Assembly: GCA_033239525.1 (NCBI GenBank)
Contig: BSYO01000024.1
Coordinates: 12,271,268 to 12,335,267 of the forward strand
DNA from: Nepenthes gracilis
Taxonomy: Eukaryota; Streptophyta; Magnoliopsida; Caryophyllales; Nepenthaceae
Direction: 5' to 3'
Length of the DNA: 64,000 bases
Each line of letters begins with the position of its first letter. Position 1 is the first letter of the stretch. A program made the translations under genes and the position numbers. Under the pieces are notes generated by a model. The model was not told the origin of the DNA, did no database searches, and worked only from the letters and a program-made list of their open reading frames with translations. Shown piece after piece: positions 1 through 27,300 of the stretch.

Positions 1-235
1 TTCAGGGATTCAAATATGGAGATAGAAGAAGATCTCTGAAGGGGGAAAAAAAAAAACCTCTGCTGGTTGTCTCTGTTTTTCTCTTTCAACACAGAGGCTG
101 CTCGTTCTTCACCTTTTCCTTGTAAAAACTGTAGATGTGAAAGTGGGTTGATCTGGGATGAGGAATTAATTAGCGCAGAGTAAGCTCTCCTCTACTGCTT
201 CTTTTGAAGGGAAGATGCGGGAAAATAAAAGGTTA
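1..235 (-). promoter_or_regulatory. Possible 5' leader/promoter of a gene to the left
   Basis: Read on the minus strand, this pyrimidine- and CT-rich stretch looks like a plant 5' untranslated leader, with CTTCTTCTATCTCC-type runs and a C/T tract near position 50. It is less AT-rich than the DNA at 240-3500. No start codon followed by a convincing coding frame is present, so any coding region would lie left of position 1. The call rests on composition only; it could equally be the 3' end of a plus-strand gene. Confidence 0.25.
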
Positions 236-3200
236 AAGTCATACTACAAATTTGATCAAAAATAGAGGGAAAATACTCAAAATATTTACTTTTTTTTTTT
301 TAACTTTCAGTAATTCAATAGTTTTTGTTATATCAGTTTCCCGAGTTCAAGCTAATATTTGATTAGACAATTTTTACATAAAATTATACACAATTATTAT
401 AAGTATACTTACTGTATAATCTATAAGAAAATTTAGGTAAGATTTTGAAGAAAGGAGAAGATATTTTGAAGAATTTAAGTAATAGAATCATTCTTTTTTG
501 TCTGTAAATTTTTTTTAAGATTGTAATAAAGTAATAAAAAAATTATAATACTAAATTTAAAAACAATTTAATATATTAATGTAGTAAAAATTATGCTTTT
601 GCCATAAAAAATTCATGTACTACTGATGGTCTAATTTATAAAAATTATGTTAGAAGAAATTTTAAGTTTATTATGTTTGAAATTTGGGTGGTTGAATGGG
701 TGATTAAGGTGGGATTAAGTAATATATGATGTTGATGCATGATAAATTGATATACTATAGAAAAAATATGTGACAAAGGCATGCGTTGATAAGCCAAGTT
801 GCATGAAATTTTGATTTTTAAGTTGATAATTTGAGGCATATGAAAACTTTCATTATCATTACTATTTTCATTGGGAATATTAAATTTAAGATAATCACCA
901 TAAATTTATATTGAAAAATTAAAAAAAAAAATAGTGATATAAGTAATGATCAAGTGAGAAGTAAGCTTACCTCATGGTTGAAATGGTTTTTATTTGATCA
1001 TGGTGATAATTTGGTAATAAGGCAAAAATTAAGCAATTATTATGATGGATGATTAGTATTGTGAGCTTAAAGTCTTTATCATAAATTTTGGATGAGTGTT
1101 GAAAGTTATCGAATCAGTAGTTATTTAATAAAAATTACGAAGAATTATATATAGATTTTGGAAGTAAAAGAATTAACTTTGATCTAGATAAACCTTTACA
1201 TATTAATTTGAAATAGATTATGTAACGATCTGAATTTACATAATAATAAATTATTTGCTTTGAGTTATAGATATGGGTTTGCACCATTATAGTTTGTTTT
1301 TTTGGCCTTTTTAAGAAAAAGATTTATTATTATAAAGTTATTAAACCTTACGATAAGACAAATTTTTTTTTTCAAATAATGTGAAATTTTAACTACCAAC
1401 TCTCACACTTTATCCCACATAAAAAATGACATCTTTATCAAGAGTGATACGGTATAAAACTATTCTGAATTATATCAGTATATTTTCGGTTAGAATTAGC
1501 TCTAATATCATTATATAATGATTTAAGTTTACATGATAATTTATTAACCACTTTTAGCTGCAGATATAAGCCAACACCCTCATAGTTTTATTCTTTCTCC
1601 GCTTTTTTAGAAAAAGACATATTATTATGAAAATATCTTAGTCATACTATTGAGCACATCCCCACTTATTTTCCAAGAGATATAAACTTTCAAATACCAA
1701 TTCCCACATATTAAATCCACAATTGAAGTTTAGGATTATTCCTTATGAAAGTGTAACAATTTTTAGACTCGATGGAAAATTGTGATCTTCTTCTCGCAAT
1801 CTATTCATATCATCAAACATTTTTTTTAGTTTCGACTTTCCATATATTTTTATTATCATGTTATTTATCATAAATGTGTTAAATACAATATGATAGTACT
1901 AAAAAATTTGAAAATACAAAACTCATGGGTCTTTTATAAGGACTACTTTGATCAAATTTTAAATCATTCGATTCTTATATTGATATGTCATTATATTGTC
2001 GTTATCTAAATTTCCGAGCATGACCTATCATATGATATTTGATAGTTATCTATAAGTTAAGTTACATTATATCTAATTATAAGCGTATATGTGCGATGGT
2101 AAATGCTATTTTGTCCTCCCAATTGTGAGATTGATGGACATTGGCCAATGATGTTGTAATATAACATCAGATTCTTACATTGCATAATGTTGGGATCTCA
2201 TGTGAGATTATATCATTTTCTAATTTATTCTTGAATTGTAATATTATCTGTTGGATATTTGATTTAGTTATCTTTTATTACATCCTTAAGTCATAGAAGT
2301 ATTGTCCTTACTGAAGGGTTTTTGGACAATAGAAAAAATCATAGAAGTGATAAAGCTTCCTTTTTTCTTCAATGAATTCTTTTCAAAGGTAAAACTACAC
2401 GAGAAAGAATTAACGACTAAATATATTTTATATCTTTTTTAAAATAAAAAAAATTATTTAGAATTGGACTAGTCTCAAAATTTAAAATGGCATCGCCTAT
2501 GAGAATTCATATCATCGTCCCAAATGTAACAGTAAGACTACCAATTCACTAAGAATTATATTTTAAGATATGAATTGTCCCACATTTACTATATAAAAAT
2601 TTGGTATTTTTCTTGTAAGTAAGAAAACTTTATTTTTTATTTGAGACACTCTTTAGAGAAAAAACCATATGGGATGAAATTAATGATTAAATATATCTTA
2701 CTCCTTCCTTAAAATGGATAATATATCAAGCAAAAATGAGTTCTATAATGAAAATTATAATATTATTAAATTATATGATATTCTTTGTATGTTATATAAT
2801 TTCTCTAATATATTGAGATGAAGGTACTTATTAAAAATAGTTATTTTTAAAATATATGTTAGATCAACTTATAAAATATTAACCTTTTGGCAATACACTT
2901 GAAAATTTGAAATTGGCAATTTTGAGAGGAAATCCCCACTTTATTATTGTTTAAATTGTTTTTTCTCTATTCTCAAAAGCTGTTTGTTTGTAAATATCAA
3001 CTTTTTTATCCTTTTTTTTTTCTTTTTTTAATTTTTTTTATTTTCTTGTTTTCCTATTCGTTCTTTTTTCTTATCTTTCTGGACTGAATATTAAATACCT
3101 TCAATGTACCCTTATTTTTTTTTTCTAGAAAAAAATTACTAATATAATCATTTCACATTTTTTTGATATTAAGAATTCGGGTAATTTAATAGCATTTTTT

Positions 3201-3500
3201 TACAAGCAATGCTACTTTTTTTTATTTAACATAACTTTAATTTTAGTACCCAAAAAAACTAAAAGTAATATTATTTTTTAATCTTTTCTAAAAAAAACGT
3301 TTTATATTCTTGAAAAAACAAATAAGTATGTCAAATAAAATAAAAAATATTAATTATTTAACAATTTAACAGCAGCCACACTCTAACTAAATATTATTTA
3401 CATATACATAAAATTAACAACAATAAAATAATAATAATAACTCCATAATAAACAATTACCCACAACAGTAAATTTTTAACGCTAAATCAAACAGGCTGCA
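236..3500. other. AT-rich intergenic DNA
   Basis: No reading frame with recognisable protein similarity is visible on either strand. The sequence is strongly AT-rich with many poly-T and poly-A runs (for example about 3000-3060 and 3120-3140). The only internal structure I can support is the duplicated repeat at about 1218-1745. The right end, to about 3664, probably holds the 3' untranslated region of the minus-strand HAM gene. Confidence 0.6.
1218..1745. repeat. Two diverged tandem copies of an interspersed repeat
   Basis: Copy 1 starts with ATGTAACGATCTGAATTTAC at 1218. Copy 2 starts with the related ATAATGATTTAAGTTTACAT near 1515. Both then show, in the same order, TTATAGATATGGG or CAGATATAAGC, a block with CATTATAG or CTCATAG, an AGAAAAAGA block, and a CCAACTCTCACA or CCAATTCCCACA block. 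The junction carries AGCTCTAATATCATTA, resembling the GCTCTGATACCAT motif that flanks such repeats in other plants. Function is unknown. The copies are clearly diverged and therefore old. Confidence 0.5.
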
Positions 3501-3664
3501 CTGCATAAACACTGCCGTTCGAAGCTCAGGTCTAATTTCCAAAGTTTCCTATGAAACATATTCACATCAGGGAGAACCACCAGTCACTGATAAAGTGGCG
3601 ATAGGATTTTATTTTTGGGGTGGGGGAGGAGGGAGGAGCAATGGAGGAGGATCAAGAGAAGCCA

Positions 3665-18176
<14,512 letters not shown>

Positions 18177-18300
18177 AATATTTTGTTACTTGCGACGTTA
18201 CGAATGACCGAATGAATGAGAACCGGACTTTCATAACTGAACCGCTTGTCGTGTTGGATTGTCAAACGTTCTCTCTCAAAAAAAAAAATTAAAAAAAACT
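18177..18300 (-). promoter_or_regulatory. HAM gene 5' leader and proximal promoter
   Basis: The DNA directly upstream of the HAM start codon is less AT-rich than its surroundings up to about 18270. It then drops abruptly into poly-A and AT repeats. This fits a short leader and proximal promoter. No TATA box could be placed with confidence. Confidence 0.4.
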
Positions 18301-18679
18301 TTATTTTTTATTTTTATCATTACTTTTCAAATAAATAATTATAATTTAATTATTTTAAAATAAATAATTTTAATAAATTTTTAATTTTTATAAAATAATT
18401 AAATTATAATAATTTATAAAAATAAATAATTAAAATAAAAAAATAAAATTTCCCATTTCTATAAAAGATAAAACGTCCCAAAAATAGTTATGCCTTCTTC
18501 TCACTTTCTGCTTTTATGGTAGGCTTTGTTATTATATATTATTATTATTGTTAAATAAATTATTATATACCGAAACTGTTTTTATTTTTTACATTGAACT
18601 ATATTTAATAATAATCAACAATAATTTCTTAAAACAATCACATTTAAATTTTTTATCATTTATTATTATAATTATTATT
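18300..18679. other. AT-rich spacer upstream of HAM
   Basis: Very AT-rich, low-complexity DNA (TAAATAATT-type runs, TTATTATTA runs) between the HAM leader and the solo LTR. No coding content was seen. Confidence 0.6.
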
Positions 18680-19613
18680 TGATGCGTCTTAGATTTGAGA
18701 TTTAGATAGATTTGGATTCAGTTGCTCTTTGAGCTCGTATTGAAGTCGGATTCGATCTCTATCCGACGCAGTTTGGATTCTACACATCATAATAAAAAAC
18801 AAAAAGTTAAAAAAAATGACAGAACTCGTTCTTCGATTTATCCTTTGACGTTTAAGTTAGTAATCTGCCTTCCAAGATTAAAAAGATAAAATTATAGTAA
18901 GAGTTGAAATTGAAAAGGAAATTTGTGAATTTAGTTCGAATGTGCACTCGATGTGGAGTGACTTTGGAGTTATAGTGCGTTTGTGGAGAGCAACTTTTCA
19001 AGTCATTGGGTTCACCGAGAACGAGCAGTGGGAAGAGAATAGCAATGGTTATTTTGAAAGATGGATTGATGACACTAGCTTGAATATTTGAAAAGGCATA
19101 TATTTGGAGTGTGTATCTAGGACTTTTTATAGTCATCAGATCTCGCCATCTTTCTTGGGCGGCATGGTGAACTGTCAACCGTCTAAGGAGATCATTTCCT
19201 TTCAACGAAAGGATGCAAGCGCCCATTTAAGGCTGCAATGGTCAGGAGGGAGGATTTATTCCTTGGCGGGGATGTCGTAAGACGTGAATGCAGAAGCTTC
19301 CATTGTGTGTCTTGTGCCGATTTGAGGGTTTCCCTTTCGGGATATGCATTAATTTGTAGGCTTCTGTTATAGAGGAGGTTGCCATCGATGGAGATTCTCA
19401 ATATTGTGACTAATTAGGATAGATGACCGTTGTATGCAAGAAAGAGCTCATAGGCCGCTTTTGATTTGGGCCACGTATGTTTCGAGTCGCATTCGGTTGT
19501 CTGAGAATCTTGTCCAATCAGTTTGGGCGTTGACCGTCCTTTGGACTAGTAAGTTGTGATAGTTTCTGGGCCACTCGACTTTTTGGACCAACCCATTTTA
19601 ACCGTCCCCTTCA
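18680..19613 (-). mobile_element. Solo LTR, 934 bp, Tat-like gypsy type
   Basis: It begins TGATGCGTC at 18680 and ends CCCCTTCA at 19613, flanked on both sides by TTATT (18675-18679 and 19614-19618), a perfect 5-bp duplication. On the minus strand it contains a TATA box (TATAAAAA at 19131-19124), then a U5-type motif ACTTAAACGTCAAAGG, and it ends with CTAAGACGCATCA. Start, end and length match the solo LTR at 45530-49142 (932 bp without its nested insert; ends TTAGGATGCATCA), so they are one family. No internal retrotransposon sequence flanks it, so it is a recombination remnant. It points towards the HAM gene, whose start codon is about 500 bp away. Confidence 0.8.
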
Positions 19614-20767
19614 TTATTTATTAAAAAATAATATCATGTATTTATTTAATCACTAATATGTTTAGCAATTTAACGATATGAAATGAACTCATTATATTCA
19701 GAGACTTCAAATCCGTCAATTTTAAATTGTCAAATTGACGAGTGATTAAATAATCACATGTTAAAACTTAAATAAGTCTTTTTTTGTAATTTTTATTTTT
19801 TCATTAATCTAATTAGTGGCCATGCAAATATATGAAATATTATTATGTAATAATTAATTATTATTAGTTAAATAAATTTTCACTTTTACTTTTATTAATT
19901 TAAAATTTAATTATTGTCTAAACTGTAAAAAAGGACAATTGGTATTAGTTTTTAGGGTATAACAATGACATTTTGCCAAAATTGGATTATAAGCACCATT
20001 ACACATACTTTTTCAATTTTTAATCTACCATCACGAGGATTAAGCTTTTGGAGAAAACGACATAAAGTCTCTCCCAATTTATCTTTTCATTGTACTCAAA
20101 TATTATCTCGTGTTAAAATTTAATCCCGATATTAATAATTAATGATATTAATAAATTAATAATTAATAATTTAATTATTTATGAACGTAAATTTTACATC
20201 GATAAATCAACCAACTAAAATAAAATATTATAACTTGACCACAAGATCTGAAATGTTATGTCATCATGTAGTTGAAACACCGACCACAATAAAATGTTGA
20301 ATCATATATAATGAGTTATATCTAATCCAAATAAATAATAGTATCTGAATAACTATAATAGAAAGTTAACAGTAATATCATAATTTATAAATTATCGTCT
20401 AAATATTATAAATATTTTAAATTACTGTTTAAAAACTAAATACAATAACTTTATTTTTAAACCTAATCTAATTTCTCCAATCAGCTCATTGACCAAATCT
20501 ATACCTTTTCTATGAATGCTTGAACCGCTAATATGAATGAGTTAGTGAAAAATAAAAATAGGAGTGACCTGAAAATTCAATAATAAATATATATTTATAT
20601 AATTTAATATACAATCTTCATTAAAACATGCTGAAAGAATCAATCAATTAAATTCAATGAAATGTTATAAATTTCTATGACAAATATATATAGTTTATTA
20701 ATTTTTTTTATATTCTTATTCAATTTGTGCTATGAAATCATATTCAATTATGTAAATTCTTAGAAAT

Positions 20768-21264
20768 CAATGGTCAATAGAGACTTATCGACTAAATAAA
20801 CAGATAATCGAAACCCAAATTATATTTATTTTTACACAATCAAATACATTACAATATTATTTAAAAAATTCGTTATTGGGTCATCATACATATAACCCTA
20901 TATATAAAGTTAAATGTCACTTTTACTCACGGATAATAGTTTCAAACCCTATAATTATTAAGACATTCAATGATATACCACCTGCTAAATTTATTACAAT
21001 AGTTCAATATTTAAATATATAAGAAATCTATATAATTTTTTATATATATGTATAAAAAATAAGCTAGCATAATATGTATCGATTTTTTTTAAGTAAATAT
21101 CGACTTAGATATCAAAATAATTTATCTAAAAAAAGATTGAGTCTCTTAACTTTGTTACTTGTAGTGTGTAAAATAGTAATATAAGATTTTTGATTGTGTA
21201 AAGATAAATATAATTCGAGTTTTAAATATTCACTCATTTATCATAAAATCCTATTGGCCATTGA
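20768..21264. mobile_element. Possible fold-back/MITE-like element
   Basis: The arms are inverted copies of about 75 bp. The outer left block TCAATGGTCAATAG pairs with CTATTGGCCATTGA at the right end. The inner left block AATTATATTTATTTTTACAC (about 20817), continuing AATCAAA, pairs with TTTGATTGTGTAAAGATAAA (about 21190), continuing TATAATT. The middle of each arm is diverged and a loop of about 345 bp separates them. No transposase and no confident target-site duplication were found. Confidence 0.45.
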
Positions 21265-23791
21265 TCCATAATAATTAGTATTATTTGGTCATATTTTTAA
21301 AGAACATTATTAGAGTAAAGAACAATTTTATCTAATTGGAACATTTTGTACAAATGTTATGGAAATTGTATAACTTTTCATTTGATTTTGATCTTGTCCT
21401 TCCCAATATAGTTTTGAGATGAATTATATGTTGAATTATATAAATTATTTATCTTATAAAATATTTAACTCACTTTACTTTATTTTTTTGCTAATCCCTC
21501 TCAAATTAGTGGGCTTGGGACACACTTATAGATTGAAAAGGTTTGTGATAAAGCTGCTAAAAAAATTTGAATTTGTAATTGGATATGATCGGATATTGTA
21601 CTATACTTAGCATATTAGCTTAGGATGTATAATTTTGTTCAAATAATGAATTGTATCACCTAAATGTTGTGATATTTTAGTTAGCTATGTATGTTAGATA
21701 TTGATTATCTTTAAATAACTAAATTGAGTGATGATTTTGTAAGTACTTTGGCATCAATAAAACATTTGTCGTTACAAATGTTTAGAATTAGGTTATGGTC
21801 GAGAATTTCAATCATATGATAATCTGACATTTTGAGGTCCTCTGATGTGATTGTTAATATAAAATTTTAGGGTCACGTCCAATGTGTAGACTTGTGAAAT
21901 TTTTAAAAAATTTTTTGTCAATCTCATTTTTAGTCTTGAGATATTGTAAAACAAGTTATTAATTAAGTTGATTAATTAAGATGAATAATCTCGCTAATTA
22001 ATCAAAACCAATAATGAGACGTGACAACAAGAATATAAAATAATATTAAAAATTTTAATTAAAATGTATTAAATTTGAAATATTGTCAAGTATTACCATG
22101 CCTTCTTACCATTTCGTAACCTTGTATGAAGGAGAGAGGGTTAACCATTTGCCTTGAAGACTTGCAAACTTAAAAAGATGAATGAGGCACTAAAGAAGAG
22201 AAGCATTGGGTAACTTGTGAGCCATATATGACTTGTAGGCATCCGAATCTATTTCAGTCACCAAAGCCAATAGTGATTATCCAATTTTTGATTTTATGAT
22301 CTATTTTTTACTATCACATTCTGTATCAATTATCATCCTATTAAACAAGATAGATTCTGTATCAAATAAAGTCATCGTAGATCAGATAGTCAATAAATAT
22401 TCAATAACGATTGAATTATTGTACTACTTTCAAACTAATCATATTGCAATGTCAAGTTATTCAAAGTTTAAGATTTCAGAGTGATGAATGGCTGCATATA
22501 CTTGCCCCAATGACACAGAACATTTTAACTCCATCTGTAAGTATTGTGTAGTTTAAGCTTAATTTCAGTATCATTAGTCAAGTGTAGATAAAAATTGAAA
22601 TAGGATGACACCCAAAATTATTAAGATATATATCTTTTTTAATAATTAATTAGATATAAAAGATATATTACAAATTCAAAAAATTTGAGGGGTGAAAATG
22701 ATAAGCTTAAAGGTGACGGTACAAATAAAATCTAAAAATACATGTGAGTATCTATATATTTAAAAACTATATTTTAAAATATATATATATATATATTTGT
22801 GGCATAACAACATATAGTTGATTAATAAAATAACATATATTTACTCATCACCCTTTTGCATATTTTTTTATTTAATTAGTTTTTCCACTAGCCCATTTGG
22901 CCAATAAGCTTGGCATGGCACGACACAACCTAAATCACGACATGATACAATTTAAATTGGGTTTAGTGTCGTGCTTGCCCAAGAAAAGAAGACCACGAGC
23001 ATATTATGAATCAGTGTTAAGTTGATATGACTCATTTAATACTATTATAATAAAAATTTATATTCTCATTTTATTTAAATATAAAATCTTATTTATAAAG
23101 TATATAATTAAGTAAAGTCAAATGCACATGATTAAGGGTTAAATTATGATTACAAATCTAATCAAGATTCCTCTAACCACTCTAATCAATTGTCTTGACC
23201 TTTGCAATTTTTCTAACTTCTTAATACCAAATATAGGGACAATGGAAGAACTTTAACATGAAATTTCAATCCATATCCAAAATAAATAAAACGTGAAATT
23301 TTTAATATGCAAAATAGTATATAAATTTTAACCCAATTGTAATATAAATTTAACCTTTGTGTTTTATTTATTTTATGTAAGGTAGATTTTAATTCTAGAA
23401 TAACACATGTTGAATGAGTTGGTTGATTTCAAAAAGAAAAAAAATTACAAAAAAATGCATTTACTTTGTAATTTTAAGATATTCTGGTTTAATAATTAAA
23501 GTCATTTTATAATTTTTTAACATCCAAAATTTATATTTAATAGTTGATATTTTAGATATTTTGTGTCAGTAAAACTAATATATTTATTACTCAATTATAA
23601 TAACTTAATTGACTAAAATCTGTTCTAATTTTATCAAATCTAAATTTAGTGTTAGATAAGAATGGTGGGAAATTTTTCATCGATTATTTTCTTTTCATCC
23701 CAAACAACAAAAATAGAAAAAAATTAAAAAATATATATTTTCTCATACCTGCTAAACACTAAAAAATACTAAATAAATAAACATATTTATT

Positions 23792-23818
23792 TATTTATTA
23801 TTATTATTATTATTATTT
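23792..23818. repeat. (TTA)n microsatellite
   Basis: Short run of TTA/ATT trinucleotides in intergenic DNA next to further TTTA repeats. Confidence 0.8.
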
Positions 23819-24342
23819 TCCAATAAGCTATTTGGCTATCTTGTGGCTAACAAAGCAAGCCTGAAACGAAGGGCTACTTCAAATCTGAGAGACATAATAC
23901 GCATCCTGAACAACCAAGTATGGAGAATCAGCCTATACAGAATTCATAAACAAAAGGACCTCTCAATTTTTTTTTTTTACCCTTTTGCCGTAAAATTGAC
24001 CAGATAACCATAAGATTTTCACATCTCCAACCATTTTCCAAAGGAAAGAGGAGAAAATAGAGAGGTAAAAAACACTAAGAGATGCAGTTTACTCAGCATC
24101 ACCTACTGCTGATGAACAAAATGGACCCATTTTACCTCTTTTCTTCATCGTCCCAAAGGCAGACATTGCCCCATTCAAACTTATTTCAATGTCCGGAAAA
24201 AAAGCCGAATAGCCAAGTCGAACCAAACACACCTACTACATGCTCAGCTTTCCATCAAAATGGCCGGAGAACAAATCTGCCATTAATATCTGCTATTACT
24301 CTCTCGGATCAAGTATGAAAAACGATGGAAGAAATTATAACC

Positions 24343-27300
24343 TCAGTGTGTGGAGTCAGCTGCATTAAATCCAGAGGGAGCTCCATCAGACGACGTTGCT
24401 TGAGGCTCAGACGGTGTCAACATCTTCGACGGCAAGCCCAGGATGAGTTTCGATGTGGGTCTCAACTTTATCAACTGTGCAAGACAAATTAAGCACACTT
24501 AGTACAATGATCAATTAAATGCTGGAATCTCATACGGTCAGTGTTTCAGGTTTCCCACATTACGGGCTTTGGGGATGATAGATCATACTCTGGGTAACCT
24601 ATGATTGTAGAGAGTCCTTGTGGTTTAAGCCTATAACTTTCATGTTATAATATAAGAATATTATCATTATGCTGAGGATCACCTCATTTTATCCAATCAC
24701 AGTCGAAAAAAGGGGGGAGCCATTGTATCAAGTTTTCCACATTGCAGCCTCTACGGAACATAGATTATAGTCAGCATTATCTATGATTATCAAGAAACCG
24801 TTTTCGTAGTTTGAACCTATATAATCTCATGTTAAAAGAGCACTATTGTCTTGCTAAGGAGATAATCTATGTTCGTTCACTTACCCTAAGATACACGCCA
24901 TGACAACACAACACACATGGCTCAAAGTCAGGACTCAGAACTCATTCTGCCAACAGAGGTCACCATGAAAATTGCTAATTCAAATTAAACACAACAGAAA
25001 ATGAATTCCTTACCGTCTGACAGAAAGAATTTATCTCCTCCTCTGTAAGGCCTTCATCATCTCCAGCATTAGGATCCCACCCCAGAGATCGCATAAACGC
25101 AGCCTCTTCTTCCTCATTTGTCGTGTGGCAAAAGCTCGGTTCATGAGCATCACCATTGCATTGCACCTCACCATCATTCTTCGTGTACGGGCTCACTAAG
25201 TCACCAGCCATATCTTTATGTTGTTCACCCAAATTCTCTGCTTTAACAGAGGAAACAACGGCACCAGAATCAGCACTGACAGATGTGCTGTTCATAGATT
25301 TCTTCCTCACGCTGTTGAAGAAATCAGTCCGGCTCTGAACTTGTGGTTTGCGTTCAACAGAAAAAATCTTAGGGTTCCTCGGATTTTTCAGCGAAACAGG
25401 AGCAAACGACGGAGAACTAGTAGACAGGTCATTTCCATCCCTTGAAGCAGGAGTGACACCATTTTCCCGTTCAGGTTTAAGAACAAGAAGCTTTCCAGAA
25501 TGAGACGTTTTTGGACCGTCAACACCAGTATTTCCACCACGAAGAAAGTGATTATTAGGCTGCAAAGACACCAACTGCCCATTCTTGGATGTCACAACCG
25601 GCTCAGTGGTTCTTGGCGCTGTCTTGGGCTTCAGCTTATCAGAAGGACTAAGGACCTGCAGATTAGGTTAAAAGTTCTCTCAGTATTATCAGAATTACAA
25701 TGTCATGGATGTCATAGTGTAAGCATTGTTTTTTGGCTTCACCAGCTTACTTACACATGACAACTTGGGTTCAGATGAGAAAAATGAGAGAACCAGAAAG
25801 GAGAAAAGAAATGCCAACACGATTTTACTCCAGAACAGCAAACTTGTCACAATAATGAGAATTGCAATTCAGAGTCCTAACTAAAAGTTTTATTCTACAT
25901 CCCACAAAATGATCTATTTTCTCATGATTCTCACCCTTATCAATCATGCTGCAGAATCATGCATTCAGAAGATTAGTTCATCTTTTTGTATTCATGCTCA
26001 TTCTAATATCCTTCCAACAAATCAACTTATCATCAAAAGGTCAAATATGCAAACAAAAGCATCATGTGAGTTCAATGTAGTTAGAATTGATCAGGACGTG
26101 TAGTTTATTTGTTAGTTATATTAAGCTTGGGCTTTATTTGGTATGGTTTTTTATTTGAGGATGATTGTTTTGTAAGGTTTCTTTATGTAATTGTTACGGT
26201 TTTCTTGCTATTGGATTTTGCTTTGTTATTATTAAGGTTTTTTTACTGTTAGAGTTTCCTAATTTTAATATTAAAATTTCCTCATATTTTCCATCTAAAG
26301 ACGTATATACCTAGTATTGATCATTGATGAATGAAATTATGCCTATGATTGTCACCTAGAGTTGCCTCTCCCTCCCTCTTCTCTGTTCTTCCTCTTCTAT
26401 GCATTGAGAATCCTTCTCCTATAAAACTGAAACCGAAATTCACCAAAGGAACTCACACAAACCACATACTCACAATATACAATAACGCCAACATGGCTTT
26501 AGGCTATGGGCTAAACATTGTAACCCCCTCTCTGACATCAGGATAAGGGCACATAACTCATTGGCCACCGAAGACCAAGACTTGGAAGTCAAATGTGCAT
26601 CCCCAAATCCAGTGAACCAATTTGGAATGGGAACATAATATATTTTCTATTGTTACATGTTCAATAAGCTCAGACTGAAAATTTCTTCTTTCCTGCTGTT
26701 ATCGAAGCCATGGGAAGTTTGAAATGAAAGTCAACCAAATACCGAATCATGCCTCATTGTTGCATTTCAATTCTCATCTGTATGAGACAGAAATACCGGG
26801 TGCGCATCAGACTATGGACTCGCCAAGTTGACATTATCCAGCCCCTTTTTAACATCCATGGTTCACTTGACGAAGACATTTGCGCTGGATGAGTTTTTAA
26901 GGTCATGTTTTCCACCAAGTACAGAGAAGATTGGAGCTACACTAGGGAACTGCTGTTTTTCTAAATAGGTCTACTAGGATATTGATGTATACAGATGAAT
27001 TGCTCCTTGAAAACATATGGATGTTTAAGGCCATCAGAAATAAGCCCTTAGAAAATGAATCAACAGCATTGCAAAATCAATTGGTAAATGTTATTGAAAT
27101 CCCTGCATGGATACAAACACAATCACAGATCACAAGCATATGTGAATATTTTGAATCTTATCCATGTATTTTGTTAAACACACCCTTTTCTTTCATCGCT
27201 TGTAATGAGAATGATCTACCATTGGCGGTAAACAGTAGAGTGAAAGGCTCTCTTTAATTTAAGACTCAAAGGTCAAAGAGAGAATAGAGAGAGGAGATTC

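Larger units (their letters stand above)
19619..24020. other. AT-rich intergenic DNA
   Basis: About 4.4 kb between the HAM upstream region and the vasculin-like gene. No frame gave recognisable protein similarity; the short frames at 21419-21610 and 22296-22484 are AT-rich chance frames. It contains the fold-back element at 20768-21264, an AT dinucleotide run near 22780 and a (TTA)n run near 23795-23817. The right end probably includes the 3' untranslated region of the next gene. Confidence 0.55.

Noticed and set aside
18852..19401. 124- and 69-codon minus-strand frames upstream of HAM
   Set aside because: Both fall inside the solo LTR at 18680-19613, have no recognisable domain and cover its TATA and U5 region.
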